A stretch of 64,000 nucleotides of DNA, taken from assembly GCF_024436065.1 (NCBI RefSeq), contig NZ_JANFNS010000001.1, positions 868,001-932,000 on the forward strand. The letters run 5' to 3'. A program made the translations under genes and the position numbers. Source of the stretch: Saccharibacillus sp. JS10 (GTDB taxonomy: Bacteria > Bacillota > Bacilli > Paenibacillales > Paenibacillaceae). Shown one piece after another: positions 8,129 to 16,241 of this stretch. Below the pieces are notes generated by a model. It had not been told where the DNA came from and did not search any database. It saw only the letters and a program-made list of their open reading frames with translations. The first letter of the stretch is position 1, and the number at the start of each line of letters is the position of its first letter.

Positions 8129-9057
8129 TGAAGATCGCTCCCTTCTTGAAGTTGTTCATCGATCTGGCGTTGCCGTAAAAAATTCAAAAAAGCGACTGCC
8201 GCAATAGGAAGTAACGTCGATTTCAATCGAACCGAATAAAATTGGCGTTTGAAAGACGCATCGGAAATTTGAACGACATGTAGCAGACCCAGCGCCAGTT
8301 CATGCTTAACCGAAGAAGGCGACAACATCGTCACACCTAAGCCCGCTTCGACCGCGGATTTTACTGCGCCTGTACTCCCTAGCTCCATCACGGTTTTGAG
8401 ATCAGCAGGATTTAATCCTTTGGCTTTCCATTCTTGCTCCATGACTTGCCGTGTACCCGAACCTTCTTCTCGCAAAATGAAAGGATGTTCTGACGCTTCT
8501 TCTAACGTAATGGATGATCGACTCGCAAGAATATGGTTAGCGGGCACAATCAATTGCAATTCGTCTTGCATGACCGATTCGCTAATCATATCTGGATGAA
8601 CAACAGGCGCTTCAACCAGACCAAAATTAAGGGTATGCCGAGAAATGCCATCTAAAATTTGCGTCGTGTTCATCACTTGAAGAGAGATCGTAATATCGGG
8701 ATGCTGCTGTCCAAAAGGAACGAGTAACGGCGGCAACGCATACTCACCTATTGTATTGCTTGCCGCAAATTGTAATCTTCCTTCTAGCTTCTGCATAAAA
8801 CGCGACATCTCTAGATCCGTTTCCCGCATCAATTCAATACTACGCCTTGCAAAAGGCAACAGCATACGACCGGATTCGGTCAGCTCGATTTTTTTGGTCG
8901 ATCGATTCAGCAGTTTTGTACCGAAATATTCTTCTAGCGTCTGGATTTGCATCGTCACTGCCGGTTGCGTCATGTGCATCGCAAGTGCCGCTCCCGAAAA
9001 ACTTCCTTTCTCTGCAACCATATGAAAAATATGTAGTTGGTGAAAATTAAGTGCCAT
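8125..9057 (-). CDS. LysR-family transcriptional regulator (CysL/YwfK-like)
   Basis: A 310-residue LTTR with an N-terminal winged helix-turn-helix (residues 3-62: FHQLHIFHMVAEKGSFSGAA, then QPAVTMQIQTLEE) and a substrate-binding domain from about 90. The effector-domain signature resembles the CysL/CbbR subgroup. It is transcribed with the PHP gene, overlapping it by 4 nt, and is not divergent from a target operon, so its regulon cannot be read from context. GAGGAGAGG precedes the ATG. Confidence 0.85.
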   Translation of the reverse strand: MALNFHQLHIFHMVAEKGSFSGAALAMHMTQPAVTMQIQTLEEYFGTKLLNRSTKKIELTESGRMLLPFARRSIELMRETDLEMSRFMQKLEGRLQFAASNTIGEYALPPLLVPFGQQHPDITISLQVMNTTQILDGISRHTLNFGLVEAPVVHPDMISESVMQDELQLIVPANHILASRSSITLEEASEHPFILREEGSGTRQVMEQEWKAKGLNPADLKTVMELGSTGAVKSAVEAGLGVTMLSPSSVKHELALGLLHVVQISDASFKRQFYSVRLKSTLLPIAAVAFLNFLRQRQIDEQLQEGSDLH

Positions 9058-9073
9058 CGTTCATCCTCTCCTC

Positions 9074-9106
9074 ATAAAAAAAAGCATGAAAATAAATTTT
9101 CATGCC
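9074..9106 (-). terminator. Terminator upstream of the LysR gene
   Basis: Minus-strand stem GCATGAAAAT/ATTTTCATGC followed by nine T residues. It ends the transcript of the 9180-9620 gene just before the LysR SD. Confidence 0.85.
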
Positions 9107-9179
9107 ACCCTTACGTATTTTGTTCCTGACTTTCTCCGCTTCTTCAATCATCGTCCAGCTTACGAAACGTTTCGCTCTG

Positions 9180-9620
9180 TTACTTTTTTTTACGTCCATT
9201 CTTCATCAGCGTCATTCTGCGCGAATGTCGGAGCCAAGAATAATAAGACTTCAAATCTCGCAACTCGATCGTTTCCGACATTTTCCCCAAAAACGTAACG
9301 ATGATCATTTTGTGTAGAGGTCCACCATCGATTGGATAAGGGCCTGCCAATTCACCGAATTCGGCAACAACGACAATATCGTCATCGATCAAATAAACGT
9401 CTTCTTCTTTTCGATAATACGAAACGATCCGTTTATTTTGGAGACATTCCCAGAGCCAGTCCGTCATCTCTTCCGTACTTTTTTGTCCGCTTTCGATCCG
9501 ATCGCTATAGCGGCTTTTGGCATGATTCGTAATAACGATGTCTGCCACCTTTTTGTCGCCGAGAGCGATGAAAAAAGGTTCGTAAGTGCTCCATCGTTCC
9601 GTCGCCTTATCCCGCACCAT
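9180..9620 (-). CDS. Conserved hypothetical protein, 146 residues
   Basis: I do not recognise this protein. It is soluble, with no signal peptide or membrane segment. It contains ITNHAKSRYSDRIESG near residue 31, a His-Ala-x-x-Arg...Asp-Arg pattern loosely like small DUF4258 or toxin-fold proteins, then a beta-rich core (VYLIDDDIVVVAEFGE, KMIIVTFLGKM) and a strongly basic tail (RRMTLMKNGRKKK) that could bind nucleic acid. ATG 9620 has GGAGAG upstream. It stands alone between two hairpins and has a perfect 12-bp palindrome in its 5' region (9715-9726). Confidence 0.7.
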   Translation of the reverse strand: MVRDKATERWSTYEPFFIALGDKKVADIVITNHAKSRYSDRIESGQKSTEEMTDWLWECLQNKRIVSYYRKEEDVYLIDDDIVVVAEFGELAGPYPIDGGPLHKMIIVTFLGKMSETIELRDLKSYYSWLRHSRRMTLMKNGRKKK

Positions 9621-9714
9621 TTATCACTCTCCAGAGACTAGACTGTAGTCTTTTTTTTGGGTTCGTTACACTCACTGGAAAATCAATCGTTTTTTGCTTG
9701 AATTGTCCGCCAGT

Positions 9715-9742
9715 GGTGTATACACCTTCAATTATAATAGGT
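9715..9742 (-). promoter_or_regulatory. Perfect 12-bp palindrome next to a TATAAT, operator candidate
   Basis: GGTGTATACACC at 9715-9726 is a perfect palindrome. About 7-12 nt further upstream on the minus strand is a TATAAT box (complement of 9733-9738 region). A repressor dimer bound there would block a promoter driving the 9180-9620 gene. The -35 is not convincing. Confidence 0.4.
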
Positions 9743-9851
9743 CTTTGTATCTATGTATATATACCCAGTATATTACATCATGCCTCATGTTTATACAAGT
9801 TAATCTCTAGGAGTTAATTATAAACGTTCGTAAAGAGTCTACGGTGTAGAA

Positions 9852-9877
9852 GAAGCGGCCCTTAAATGGGCCGCTTC
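9852..9877 (-). terminator. Hairpin downstream of ylbG
   Basis: GAAGCGGCCC/GGGCCGCTTC with a 6-nt loop, 30 nt after the ylbG stop on the minus strand. The T-tract is weak (TTCTTCT). The rest of 9621-9905 shows only the palindrome and AT-rich sequence. Confidence 0.55.
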
Positions 9878-9905
9878 CTAATCATCCTATGCACCTAACA
9901 TTCGT

Positions 9906-10196
9906 TCAGCTCGACATCGCTTCGGAATCTGGCAACTCTATTTCAAGTTCAACATCTTCCGGAAGTTTACTGCCGTAGTCTGTTTTCAAATCTGTTCGAT
10001 GCGATCTTTCGATTTTGCGCACATAAGAAAGTCTGCGCATATGCTTTGCCGTTTCCTCGGCACGATCGGCATTCAGATAAACGACAGCGTAGTGCATCCG
10101 GCGCGATACGTAATGAAGCGTTCCATATTTCTCTAAATTACGTGCCGCTTTGAGGTCGTTGACCCATACGATATAACCGATCCGTTCCGGAACCAT
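9906..10196 (-). CDS. ylbG: YlbG family protein (DUF2129)
   Basis: A small cytoplasmic protein of unknown function found next to ylbF in many Bacilli. The 96 residues contain the family core: VWVNDLKAARNLEKYGTLHYVSRRMHYAVVY and RRLSYVRKIERSHRTDLKT. The start at 10196 is set by AAGGTG 9 nt upstream; the frame continues upstream into ylbF but that part is not family-like. It follows ylbF by 40 nt. The acidic C-terminal tail (PEDVELEIELPDSEA) is lineage-specific. Confidence 0.85.
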   Translation of the reverse strand: MVPERIGYIVWVNDLKAARNLEKYGTLHYVSRRMHYAVVYLNADRAEETAKHMRRLSYVRKIERSHRTDLKTDYGSKLPEDVELEIELPDSEAMSS

Positions 10197-10236
10197 AATG
10201 CTCGCACCTTCTTTCTGTAATAAACCGACCGAGCTT

Positions 10237-10674
10237 TTAGCCGCAGCCGCAAGAACCGCCGCTTCCGCATCCTTGCTTAGGTAACGGATTATTGCTCGGT
10301 ACTTTGATATTCGAAGACACTGAGTATGCGATAGTCTCCGACATTTCAAAGAGCAAATCGTCGAGTGCTTGTTCAGCTTGTTTGAAACGCATTACAGCTT
10401 CGATACGTTCCATTTCTTGCTCGACGACTTCGACATCTTCTTTCGCAGCATGATAATTCGGATGAAAATGTCCAAAGCGCTGCGTTTCTTCAAATAATTC
10501 TTTTTTGGCGTTCAGCTTGCCCATCAAAACCTGCACTTCAGGATGCTGCTGCATCGCTTCGCGCCAATATAGATAATCCGCAACTTCGACAGAACCATTG
10601 ATCATATCGCCCAATTCATATGCGCTCATAAGCACACCGGCCATGTCGACTGTTTCAATCTCCGATACGCTCAT
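10237..10674 (-). CDS. ylbF: YlbF/YmcA family regulator (RicF)
   Basis: In Bacillus, YlbF (RicF) forms with YmcA and YaaT a Fe-S containing complex that helps RNase Y maturation of operon mRNAs and promotes biofilm, competence and sporulation. The 145 residues include the helical core (ELFEETQRFGHFHPNYHAA) and the Cys-rich tail CGSGGSCGCG that is diagnostic for YlbF against YmcA. The start MSVSEIETVDM at 10674 is chosen by alignment; the SD is weak and the frame is open to 10752. ylbG follows. Confidence 0.88.
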   Translation of the reverse strand: MSVSEIETVDMAGVLMSAYELGDMINGSVEVADYLYWREAMQQHPEVQVLMGKLNAKKELFEETQRFGHFHPNYHAAKEDVEVVEQEMERIEAVMRFKQAEQALDDLLFEMSETIAYSVSSNIKVPSNNPLPKQGCGSGGSCGCG

Positions 10675-10704
10675 TTTGTCATCACGCTTCTTTGCTGGAA
10701 CTCT

Positions 10705-10766
10705 ACCCGTTCCCACCCGGGAAGGGCAGGTACGATTATCATAGCACAACACCGAGAAGGATGTAA
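10705..10766 (-). promoter_or_regulatory. ylbF promoter with a leader hairpin
   Basis: On the minus strand TTACAT (10761-10766) and TATGAT (10738-10743) are 17 nt apart, with TG one base before the -10 (extended -10). Just downstream, a GC-rich hairpin (CCCTTCCC, GGGAACGGG; about 10707-10730) would lie at the start of the transcript, about 35 nt before the ylbF start. Confidence 0.55.
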
Positions 10767-10827
10767 GCCTTTAACAGAAGGACGTTGCGGGAGAAAAATT
10801 GGCATTAATTAGTGAGCAATATACCGT

Positions 10828-12003
10828 TTAGCCAACATCTTGGGACTTTAATGCAGCTTCCGCCATACCGATTAGTAAAGAAGCCGATGCCATCATCGCC
10901 GTCTCGTCAAAATCAAAACGAGGATGATGATGAGGGTACGTAAAGCCTTTATCCGCATTACCCGCTCCCACGAGCATGAAGCAGCCCGGACGTTCTTGCA
11001 AATAATAAGCAAAGTCTTCAGCCGGCATCAGTGGTGTTGCCTTTTCGACTTTGAAATCAGGCAAAACTTTTGGCGCAACTTCGAAAAAACGCTCCGCTTC
11101 TTGCGGATCGTTGACTAATGCCGGATAACCAACCAAATAATCGACATTCGCCGACGCACCGTAAGTCTCTGCAACTTGAGCGCTCATACTTTCGATTCGG
11201 CGGCGAATCAAAGCGCGGGTCGATTCATCGAATGTACGAACGGTACCTGTAATTTTTGTTTTTTCCGCGACTACATTTTGAGCCGTTCCTCCGCTAATCG
11301 TGCCGATACTTAGTACAGCAGGACGAAGCGGATCGACTGAGCGGCTTACGACCGTCTGCAATTGCATGACGAGAGCAGAAGCCGCTACCACGCTATCTAC
11401 CGCTTCATGCGGCATTCCGCCGTGACCCCCGCGTCCGGTAATCGTAATAAAAAATTCGTCAGTCGAAGCCATCATTGGCCCGCCTACACTCGCTACCGTT
11501 CCGACTGGAATCGGCGTCCATAAATGAACGCCATAGATCGCGTCTACCCCTTCTAACACTCCGTTATCGATCATCGGTCTAGCTCCGCCTGGGCATACTT
11601 CTTCGGAAGCTTGGAAAAGTAACCGGATTTCTCCTTGCAAAGTGTCTTTGCGATCCGCGAAATAACGTGCGACTTCAAGTAAAGTGGCGGTATGACCGTC
11701 ATGACCACAAGCATGCATCACGCCGTTTTTGGTAGAACGGTAAGGTACGTCGTTTTCTTCTTGAATCGGCAGAGCATCCATATCCGCTCGCAGCGCGATT
11801 ACACGTCCCGGCAGCGCTCCACGCACGGTTCCGATCAATCCATATCCACCTAAGCCGCTTCGTACTTCGATGCCGAAACTTTCTAACTTTTCGGCTACAA
11901 AGTTTGCGGTCTCGCGTTCTTGATAAGATAACTCGGGATGCTGATGCAACGTTCTACGCCACTGCACCATGTCTTCGAACTGTTGTTTCACCGTTTCATT
12001 CAT
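10828..12003 (-). CDS. M20 family amidohydrolase (N-acyl-amino acid / hippurate hydrolase type)
   Basis: A cytosolic di-metal peptidase-family amidohydrolase of 391 residues that removes acyl groups from amino acids or related amides. The metal motifs are MHACGHDGHTATLL (about 100-113), the catalytic Glu in FQASEEVCPGGA (about 138) and PAEDFAYYL (about 350); the dimerisation domain with GRGGHGGMPHEAVD is in the middle. Length is standard. ATG 12003 is preceded by GAAGGG; a TTG at 12021 is in frame but has no better SD. Related Bacillus proteins include YxeP, AmhX and N-acetyl-cysteine deacetylases; substrate is undetermined. Confidence 0.88.
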   Translation of the reverse strand: MNETVKQQFEDMVQWRRTLHQHPELSYQERETANFVAEKLESFGIEVRSGLGGYGLIGTVRGALPGRVIALRADMDALPIQEENDVPYRSTKNGVMHACGHDGHTATLLEVARYFADRKDTLQGEIRLLFQASEEVCPGGARPMIDNGVLEGVDAIYGVHLWTPIPVGTVASVGGPMMASTDEFFITITGRGGHGGMPHEAVDSVVAASALVMQLQTVVSRSVDPLRPAVLSIGTISGGTAQNVVAEKTKITGTVRTFDESTRALIRRRIESMSAQVAETYGASANVDYLVGYPALVNDPQEAERFFEVAPKVLPDFKVEKATPLMPAEDFAYYLQERPGCFMLVGAGNADKGFTYPHHHPRFDFDETAMMASASLLIGMAEAALKSQDVG

Positions 12004-12226
12004 GATTTCAGGTCCCTTCAATTTGGCTTCTCGCTTGTCTTTGGGTTATTGTAGCAAAAAATGAAAGCCTCGCCCAGCACCACGTCCACTCTTGCACCGT
12101 GCTTTCAAAGCGACTATGATGAAAGATGAAGTTTTTATAGACAGATCTACGTTTATATAAATATCGGTTAAGCATTATACACATAAACGGCGCTTTTCGC
12201 AGCGGCCGCCGAAGGATTGAACTTAC

Positions 12227-13510
12227 ATGAGCACAATAAGAAGCAACAAAATGAAACAAACAGGCCGCTCAAATGTCCAAACGAAAACCAAGCCGCCTAA
12301 AGCTCCACCGGATTTTCAACTATTGATATTGACTTTTATTTTGACCGGCTTCGGTCTATTGATGGTATTCAGCGCAAGTTCGAGTTTCACTTTGTTAAGT
12401 AGTAAATTCAGCAACAATCCTTGGTTTTTCACGTTATCTCAATTTCAATATGCTTTGCTCGGAATTATCGTTATGTTAATTACAATGAACATTCCATACA
12501 AAAAATTCAAAAAATTATTTATTCCTATGTTTTTATTAACCTTTATTTTATTAATCGTTGTATTATTTATGCCGGCACGTAATGGTGCACACAGCTGGAT
12601 CACAATGGGTTCATTTACCCTTCAGCCGACCGAGCTTGCCAAGATCAGTACCATTTTGTACCTTGCAGCTTTAATTTCAAAAAAAGGCGACCGATTCCGC
12701 GATCTAAAATCAGGTTTTATGCCGGTATTCGTTATCGTATCCGTCATCGCCGGGCTTGTTATGCTTCAACCTGACTTTGGTTCGTGTATGATTCTCGTTT
12801 TAGCTTGTCTGATCGTGATCTACGCAGGCGGTGCAAGTATGAAGCATATTCTCGGTTCTATGCTTATTGTCGCCATCATGCTCGGATTGTTTCTTGGAGC
12901 CAAAACGCTGCTCACGCCCAAAACGGTCGATGAAGCCAATGCGACTTCCGGATATCGGGTTGACCGGATTCAAGCGTATTTGAATCCACTCGCCGACCCG
13001 CATGGCTCTACGCAAAACTTGCTTAACTCGTTGATTGCAATCGGTGAAGGCGGCCCTACCGGAGCGGGTTACGGACAAAGCATTCAAAAACTTTCATACT
13101 TAACGAATCCGCACAATGACTTTATTTTTGCAATTATTGGCGAAGAATTCGGATTTGTCGGCACAGCCGTCTTTTTACTGCTTTATCTGTACTTCTTATG
13201 GAGAGGGCTATTGATCTCACTGCGTTGCCCAGATATTTTCGGTACATTGACAGGTGTCGGTATCGTAGGTCTGATCGGTATTCAAGCTTTTGTTAATATA
13301 GGCGGTGTTACGAATACCATCCCGCTTACCGGCGTCACGCTTCCTTTTATCAGTCACGGAGGCACTTCGCTGTTGATTACACTATTCAGTATGGGGATTC
13401 TGCTCAGTATTTCGCGCGATTCCAAAAAAGTAAATCCTTCGGTCAAGCAAGAATCAACGGAAACGGTGACAGAAACCGAACGTCGTCCTGCATTATACCG
13501 TTCACGTTAA
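12227..13510 (+). CDS. ftsW: SEDS peptidoglycan polymerase FtsW
   Basis: FtsW polymerises lipid II into septal glycan strands together with a class B PBP. The 427 residues have ten predicted membrane segments from about 29 to 400, the family segments GFGLLMVFSASS, QPTELAKIS and YRVDRIQAYLNP, and the essential Asp298 in NPHNDFIFAIIGEE. The basic N-terminal tail of 28 residues and the acidic C-terminal tail are cytoplasmic. Location near ylaN and ylbF matches the Bacillus ylaO/ftsW neighbourhood, which favours FtsW over RodA or SpoVE. It is transcribed alone and followed by a terminator. Confidence 0.87.
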   Translation: MSTIRSNKMKQTGRSNVQTKTKPPKAPPDFQLLILTFILTGFGLLMVFSASSSFTLLSSKFSNNPWFFTLSQFQYALLGIIVMLITMNIPYKKFKKLFIPMFLLTFILLIVVLFMPARNGAHSWITMGSFTLQPTELAKISTILYLAALISKKGDRFRDLKSGFMPVFVIVSVIAGLVMLQPDFGSCMILVLACLIVIYAGGASMKHILGSMLIVAIMLGLFLGAKTLLTPKTVDEANATSGYRVDRIQAYLNPLADPHGSTQNLLNSLIAIGEGGPTGAGYGQSIQKLSYLTNPHNDFIFAIIGEEFGFVGTAVFLLLYLYFLWRGLLISLRCPDIFGTLTGVGIVGLIGIQAFVNIGGVTNTIPLTGVTLPFISHGGTSLLITLFSMGILLSISRDSKKVNPSVKQESTETVTETERRPALYRSR

Positions 13511-13540
13511 TGATTTTTGCCGCTAATCGCTGATATGACT

Positions 13541-13579
13541 AAAAGGCTTTCTCAGACCAATCTGAGGAAGCCTTTTTTT
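13541..13579. terminator. Bidirectional terminator between ftsW and the Asp23 gene
   Basis: Stem AGGCTTTCTCAGA/TCTGAGGAAGCCT with T7 on the plus strand and T4 on the minus strand. Confidence 0.88.
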
Positions 13580-13593
13580 GAACACTTTTGGAA

Positions 13594-13980
13594 TTAACGG
13601 ATGCGGGAAGGTTCTTCAATCGAAATATCGTCTTTGAACGCAACGCCTTCAACTTTCACATTGACTTCAACGACTTTTAATCCGGTCATATTCTCTACCG
13701 CTTCGCGGACGTTTTGCTGCAACATCCGGCAAACTTCATGAATCGGCGTCTCGTACAATACGATGATTCGAAGATCTACAGCGGTCTCTAATTGACCGAC
13801 TTCGACAGTTACGCCTTTCTGTACGTTTTTCCCGCTCAGACGCTTTGCCCAACCTTCGGACAATCCCCCTGACATCGCTGCGATCCCCGGTGTTTCCAGC
13901 GCAGCCATTCCTGCAATCTTAGCTACAACTTCGTTAGCGATACGTACATCTCCATTGTCCAATTGCACTTGCTCAGACAT
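13594..13980 (-). CDS. Asp23/Gls24 family envelope stress protein
   Basis: A 128-residue Asp23/Gls24 (DUF322) protein, a family associated with the inner face of the membrane and envelope stress. The core is seen in GDVRIANEVVAKIAGMAALETPGIAAMSGG and VEVGQLETAVDLRIIVLYETPIHEVCRMLQQNVREAVENMTGL. There are no membrane segments, so it would need a partner such as AmaP for localisation; none is adjacent. ATG 13980 has a strong AGGAGGG; the frame is open to 14001. It is monocistronic. Confidence 0.87.
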   Translation of the reverse strand: MSEQVQLDNGDVRIANEVVAKIAGMAALETPGIAAMSGGLSEGWAKRLSGKNVQKGVTVEVGQLETAVDLRIIVLYETPIHEVCRMLQQNVREAVENMTGLKVVEVNVKVEGVAFKDDISIEEPSRIR

Positions 13981-14173
13981 GACCATCCCTCCTAACTTCA
14001 TACCTCTATTTTAAAGGCTAACCCCCTTCTAGCGCAAATACCGTTTTTGAATTTTTTTCGCTCCAGCATCTCCGTATCGTTTCATTCTCTATAAAATTGA
14101 TGTATATGTGAAAAGGAGTTGTTATCTTTATTTTTACATACTTTATGCAAAATGCTGACGGAGGCTTACTTAC

Positions 14174-15325
14174 ATGAAAAAAATGCTTTCTCCAATCTTA
14201 CTGATTTTAACTTTTTTGCTGAGCGCTGCCGGTCATCTTCTTCATTGGAATCCCACATTGGAATTTGTGCTATCGGCAATATCCGTTATTTTTGTCGCTG
14301 GATTTCTTGGAAAAGCTACGGAGAGTGTCGCGCATTATGCAGGTCAACGTCTAGGCGGGTTTCTGAATGCGACATTCGGCAATGCGGCTGAATTGATTAT
14401 CGCGATTTTGCTTGTCAAAGAAGGGCTTTTCGACATGGTAAAAGCGAGCTTGACCGGATCGATTATCGGGAATCTGCTGCTCGTGCTGGGTTTGAGTTTA
14501 TTTGCTGGCGGTGTGAAATTCAAAGTCCAGCGCTTCAACGTGTCGCTTGCAGGAATGAACGGTTCGCTTATGATCGTGGCAGTGATTGCTTTATTTGTTC
14601 CGGCAGTCTTTTTAAACACACACTCGATCGAAGGATTACAGATTAATACACTTAGTCTGATCGTCGCTGGAATCTTAATCGTCTCTTATATTGCTTGGCT
14701 TCTCTTCTCCTTGGTTACACACAAAAATTATTTGGAAGATTCCGTAGTATCGGCACCAGCGACATCAGGAGCAAGCAGGGCTTCGACGGTTGTCGGCAGC
14801 CCGGAAACGACGCCTTCTGCGTCTCCAGCTTCTTCCGAGGAAGAACACGGTCCTGCTTGGTCCAAAAAACGTTCGATCTTGTATCTGGTGATCGCTACCG
14901 TTATGGTCGCTTTTGTCAGCGAATGGTTGGTCGGCACTTTAGAGACGTTCACCACACAATTCGGGCTGAGTGAGTTATTCGTCGGTGCTTTCGTGGTCGC
15001 AATTGTCGGCAATGCTGCTGAGCATAGCGCGGCTGTTATGTTGGCTTTGAAAAATAAAATCGGCGCTTCGGTCGAAATTGCGGTCGGAAGCAGTCTACAG
15101 ATTTCATTATTTGTCGCTCCGGTGCTGATCTTCGTCAGCTTCTTTATGGGTGGTCTGAACGGAACAATGGATATTGTGTTCTCGACGATTGAGATTGTGG
15201 CGATTGCCGTGTCGGTTTTCGTTGCCAAATCGATTATCCAAGACGGCGAGACCAACTGGTATGAAGGGCTGCTGCTTATTGCCGTTTATCTGATTCTCGG
15301 CGTATCGTTTTTCATGGTTCATTAA
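14174..15325 (+). CDS. Calcium/proton exchanger (CAX family)
   Basis: A cytoplasmic-membrane Ca2+/H+ antiporter of 383 residues, similar to Bacillus ChaA/YfkE. Two five-helix halves each carry the CAX ion-filter repeat: GNAAELI with Glu73 and GNAAEHSAA with Glu283. The halves are joined by a low-complexity Ser/Ala/Glu-rich loop (about 192-225), a longer cytoplasmic linker than in compact CAX proteins, which could be regulatory. CGGAGG precedes the ATG. The gene stands alone with a terminator shared with ylaN. Confidence 0.92.
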   Translation: MKKMLSPILLILTFLLSAAGHLLHWNPTLEFVLSAISVIFVAGFLGKATESVAHYAGQRLGGFLNATFGNAAELIIAILLVKEGLFDMVKASLTGSIIGNLLLVLGLSLFAGGVKFKVQRFNVSLAGMNGSLMIVAVIALFVPAVFLNTHSIEGLQINTLSLIVAGILIVSYIAWLLFSLVTHKNYLEDSVVSAPATSGASRASTVVGSPETTPSASPASSEEEHGPAWSKKRSILYLVIATVMVAFVSEWLVGTLETFTTQFGLSELFVGAFVVAIVGNAAEHSAAVMLALKNKIGASVEIAVGSSLQISLFVAPVLIFVSFFMGGLNGTMDIVFSTIEIVAIAVSVFVAKSIIQDGETNWYEGLLLIAVYLILGVSFFMVH

Positions 15326-15354
15326 TTTGTACAACTATAGCTTATAGCAAACAA

Positions 15355-15393
15355 AAAAAGCGCGTTAGGAGAATGTTCTCCCGACGCGCTTTC
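15355..15393. terminator. Bidirectional terminator between the CAX gene and ylaN
   Basis: Stem AAGCGCGTTAGGAGAA/TTCTCCCGACGCGCTT. The T-tract is strong on the minus strand (T7, serving ylaN) and weak on the plus strand. Confidence 0.85.
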
Positions 15394-15426
15394 ATTATGT
15401 CGAAGTCTTAAAGAAGAATTCGTCTG

Positions 15427-15714
15427 CTATTCTCTGTTATTCATAGCTTCGTACAGAACAGCCAGGTTCCGTTCTAATTTACTTACGATCTGCTTGCCTT
15501 CTGTTTCTCCGACAAGACCTGCACGAATCGCAAAGTCGACTTGTCTCGAAAATCCGTACATTTGCGTATCCAGCACTTCCTCATAGAGAGGACAGTAGCG
15601 GGTCGCCAGATTCTCCATCTGAACTTCAATCAATTTTTCAATTTTATCGGCATCTTCTTGAAGAAGATTGGCTGCTTTGATTTGGAACTGCTCTTGCACA
15701 TCAGATGAAGTCAT
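15427..15714 (-). CDS. ylaN: YlaN family iron-responsive protein (UPF0358)
   Basis: YlaN is a small conserved Firmicute protein reported to bind Fe(II) and relieve Fur repression. The 95 residues carry the family core DADKIEKLIEVQMENLATRYCPLYEEVLDTQMYGFSRQVDFAIRAGLV in pieces (15-62) and the LERNLAVLYEAM end. It is close to ftsW, as in Bacillus, although here the CAX and Asp23 genes lie between. A GGGGGGAG SD precedes the ATG. It appears monocistronic. Confidence 0.88.
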   Translation of the reverse strand: MTSSDVQEQFQIKAANLLQEDADKIEKLIEVQMENLATRYCPLYEEVLDTQMYGFSRQVDFAIRAGLVGETEGKQIVSKLERNLAVLYEAMNNRE

Positions 15715-15821
15715 ATTTTCTCCCCCCTATGCCTGAAAGTGTGGCCGGCGTTTCTAATCTAATATTAGTCGAATTCAAAAGGTAATACAAGAACCTACTA
15801 ACAAAATGTAAACGCAAACGC

Positions 15822-15856
15822 ACAAAAAGCATCGCCTATTGAAATAGGCGATGCTT
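15822..15856 (-). terminator. Terminator of the HPr-like gene
   Basis: Minus-strand stem AGCATCGCCTATT/AATAGGCGATGCT followed by TTTTTG. Confidence 0.85.
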
Positions 15857-15876
15857 AACTGATCGCTTAAAAACGA

Positions 15877-16122
15877 TTATTCAGGTGCAATAACCACGTT
15901 CAAGTCATGTTTTTCGAACACTTCAACCATGCCTGCTTTTGCTTCTTCAGCGTCCGGGCCGATTACGTGCAATTCATACTGCTGATTGCTTACCAACGTT
16001 GTGAACAATCCGAGGATGCTTTTCACGTCGATATACTTGTTTTCGGCTTGAAGAACGATTGAAGAAGAATAGCGGGATGCGGTTTGCGCGATTTCAACAA
16101 CCGCAGCATTGTTTTTAGCCAT
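15877..16122 (-). CDS. HPr-like protein lacking the phosphorylatable His
   Basis: An 81-residue HPr-fold protein. Aligned on QTASRY and DVKSILGLF, residue n corresponds to HPr residue n+11. HPr His15 then becomes Asn4, Arg17 becomes Ala6 and the first beta strand is missing, while the regulatory Ser46 region is intact at Ser35 (VDVKSILGL-type). It therefore cannot carry PTS phosphate from enzyme I, but could be a target of HPr kinase/phosphorylase, as for Crh. Loss of Arg17 argues against a normal CcpA corepressor contact. GGAGGG upstream of the ATG makes this the true start, not a misread longer HPr. It is monocistronic. Confidence 0.8.
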   Translation of the reverse strand: MAKNNAAVVEIAQTASRYSSSIVLQAENKYIDVKSILGLFTTLVSNQQYELHVIGPDAEEAKAGMVEVFEKHDLNVVIAPE

Positions 16123-16241
16123 AAATATCCCTCCGTCTGAGATTCAAAATAGTAACAGGTTGCACAAGGTTATGATAACTTGTATCCGCTTTCTTATCAA
16201 CCGTTTTCGGCTTTCCTGAAACATTTTGTACAATTAAAACC

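Noticed and set aside
10784-10806. Sequence similar to the element arm (TGCGGGAGAAA) near the amidohydrolase gene
   Set aside because: Only 11 matching bases, no pairing partner nearby, and the gap is not between convergent genes.
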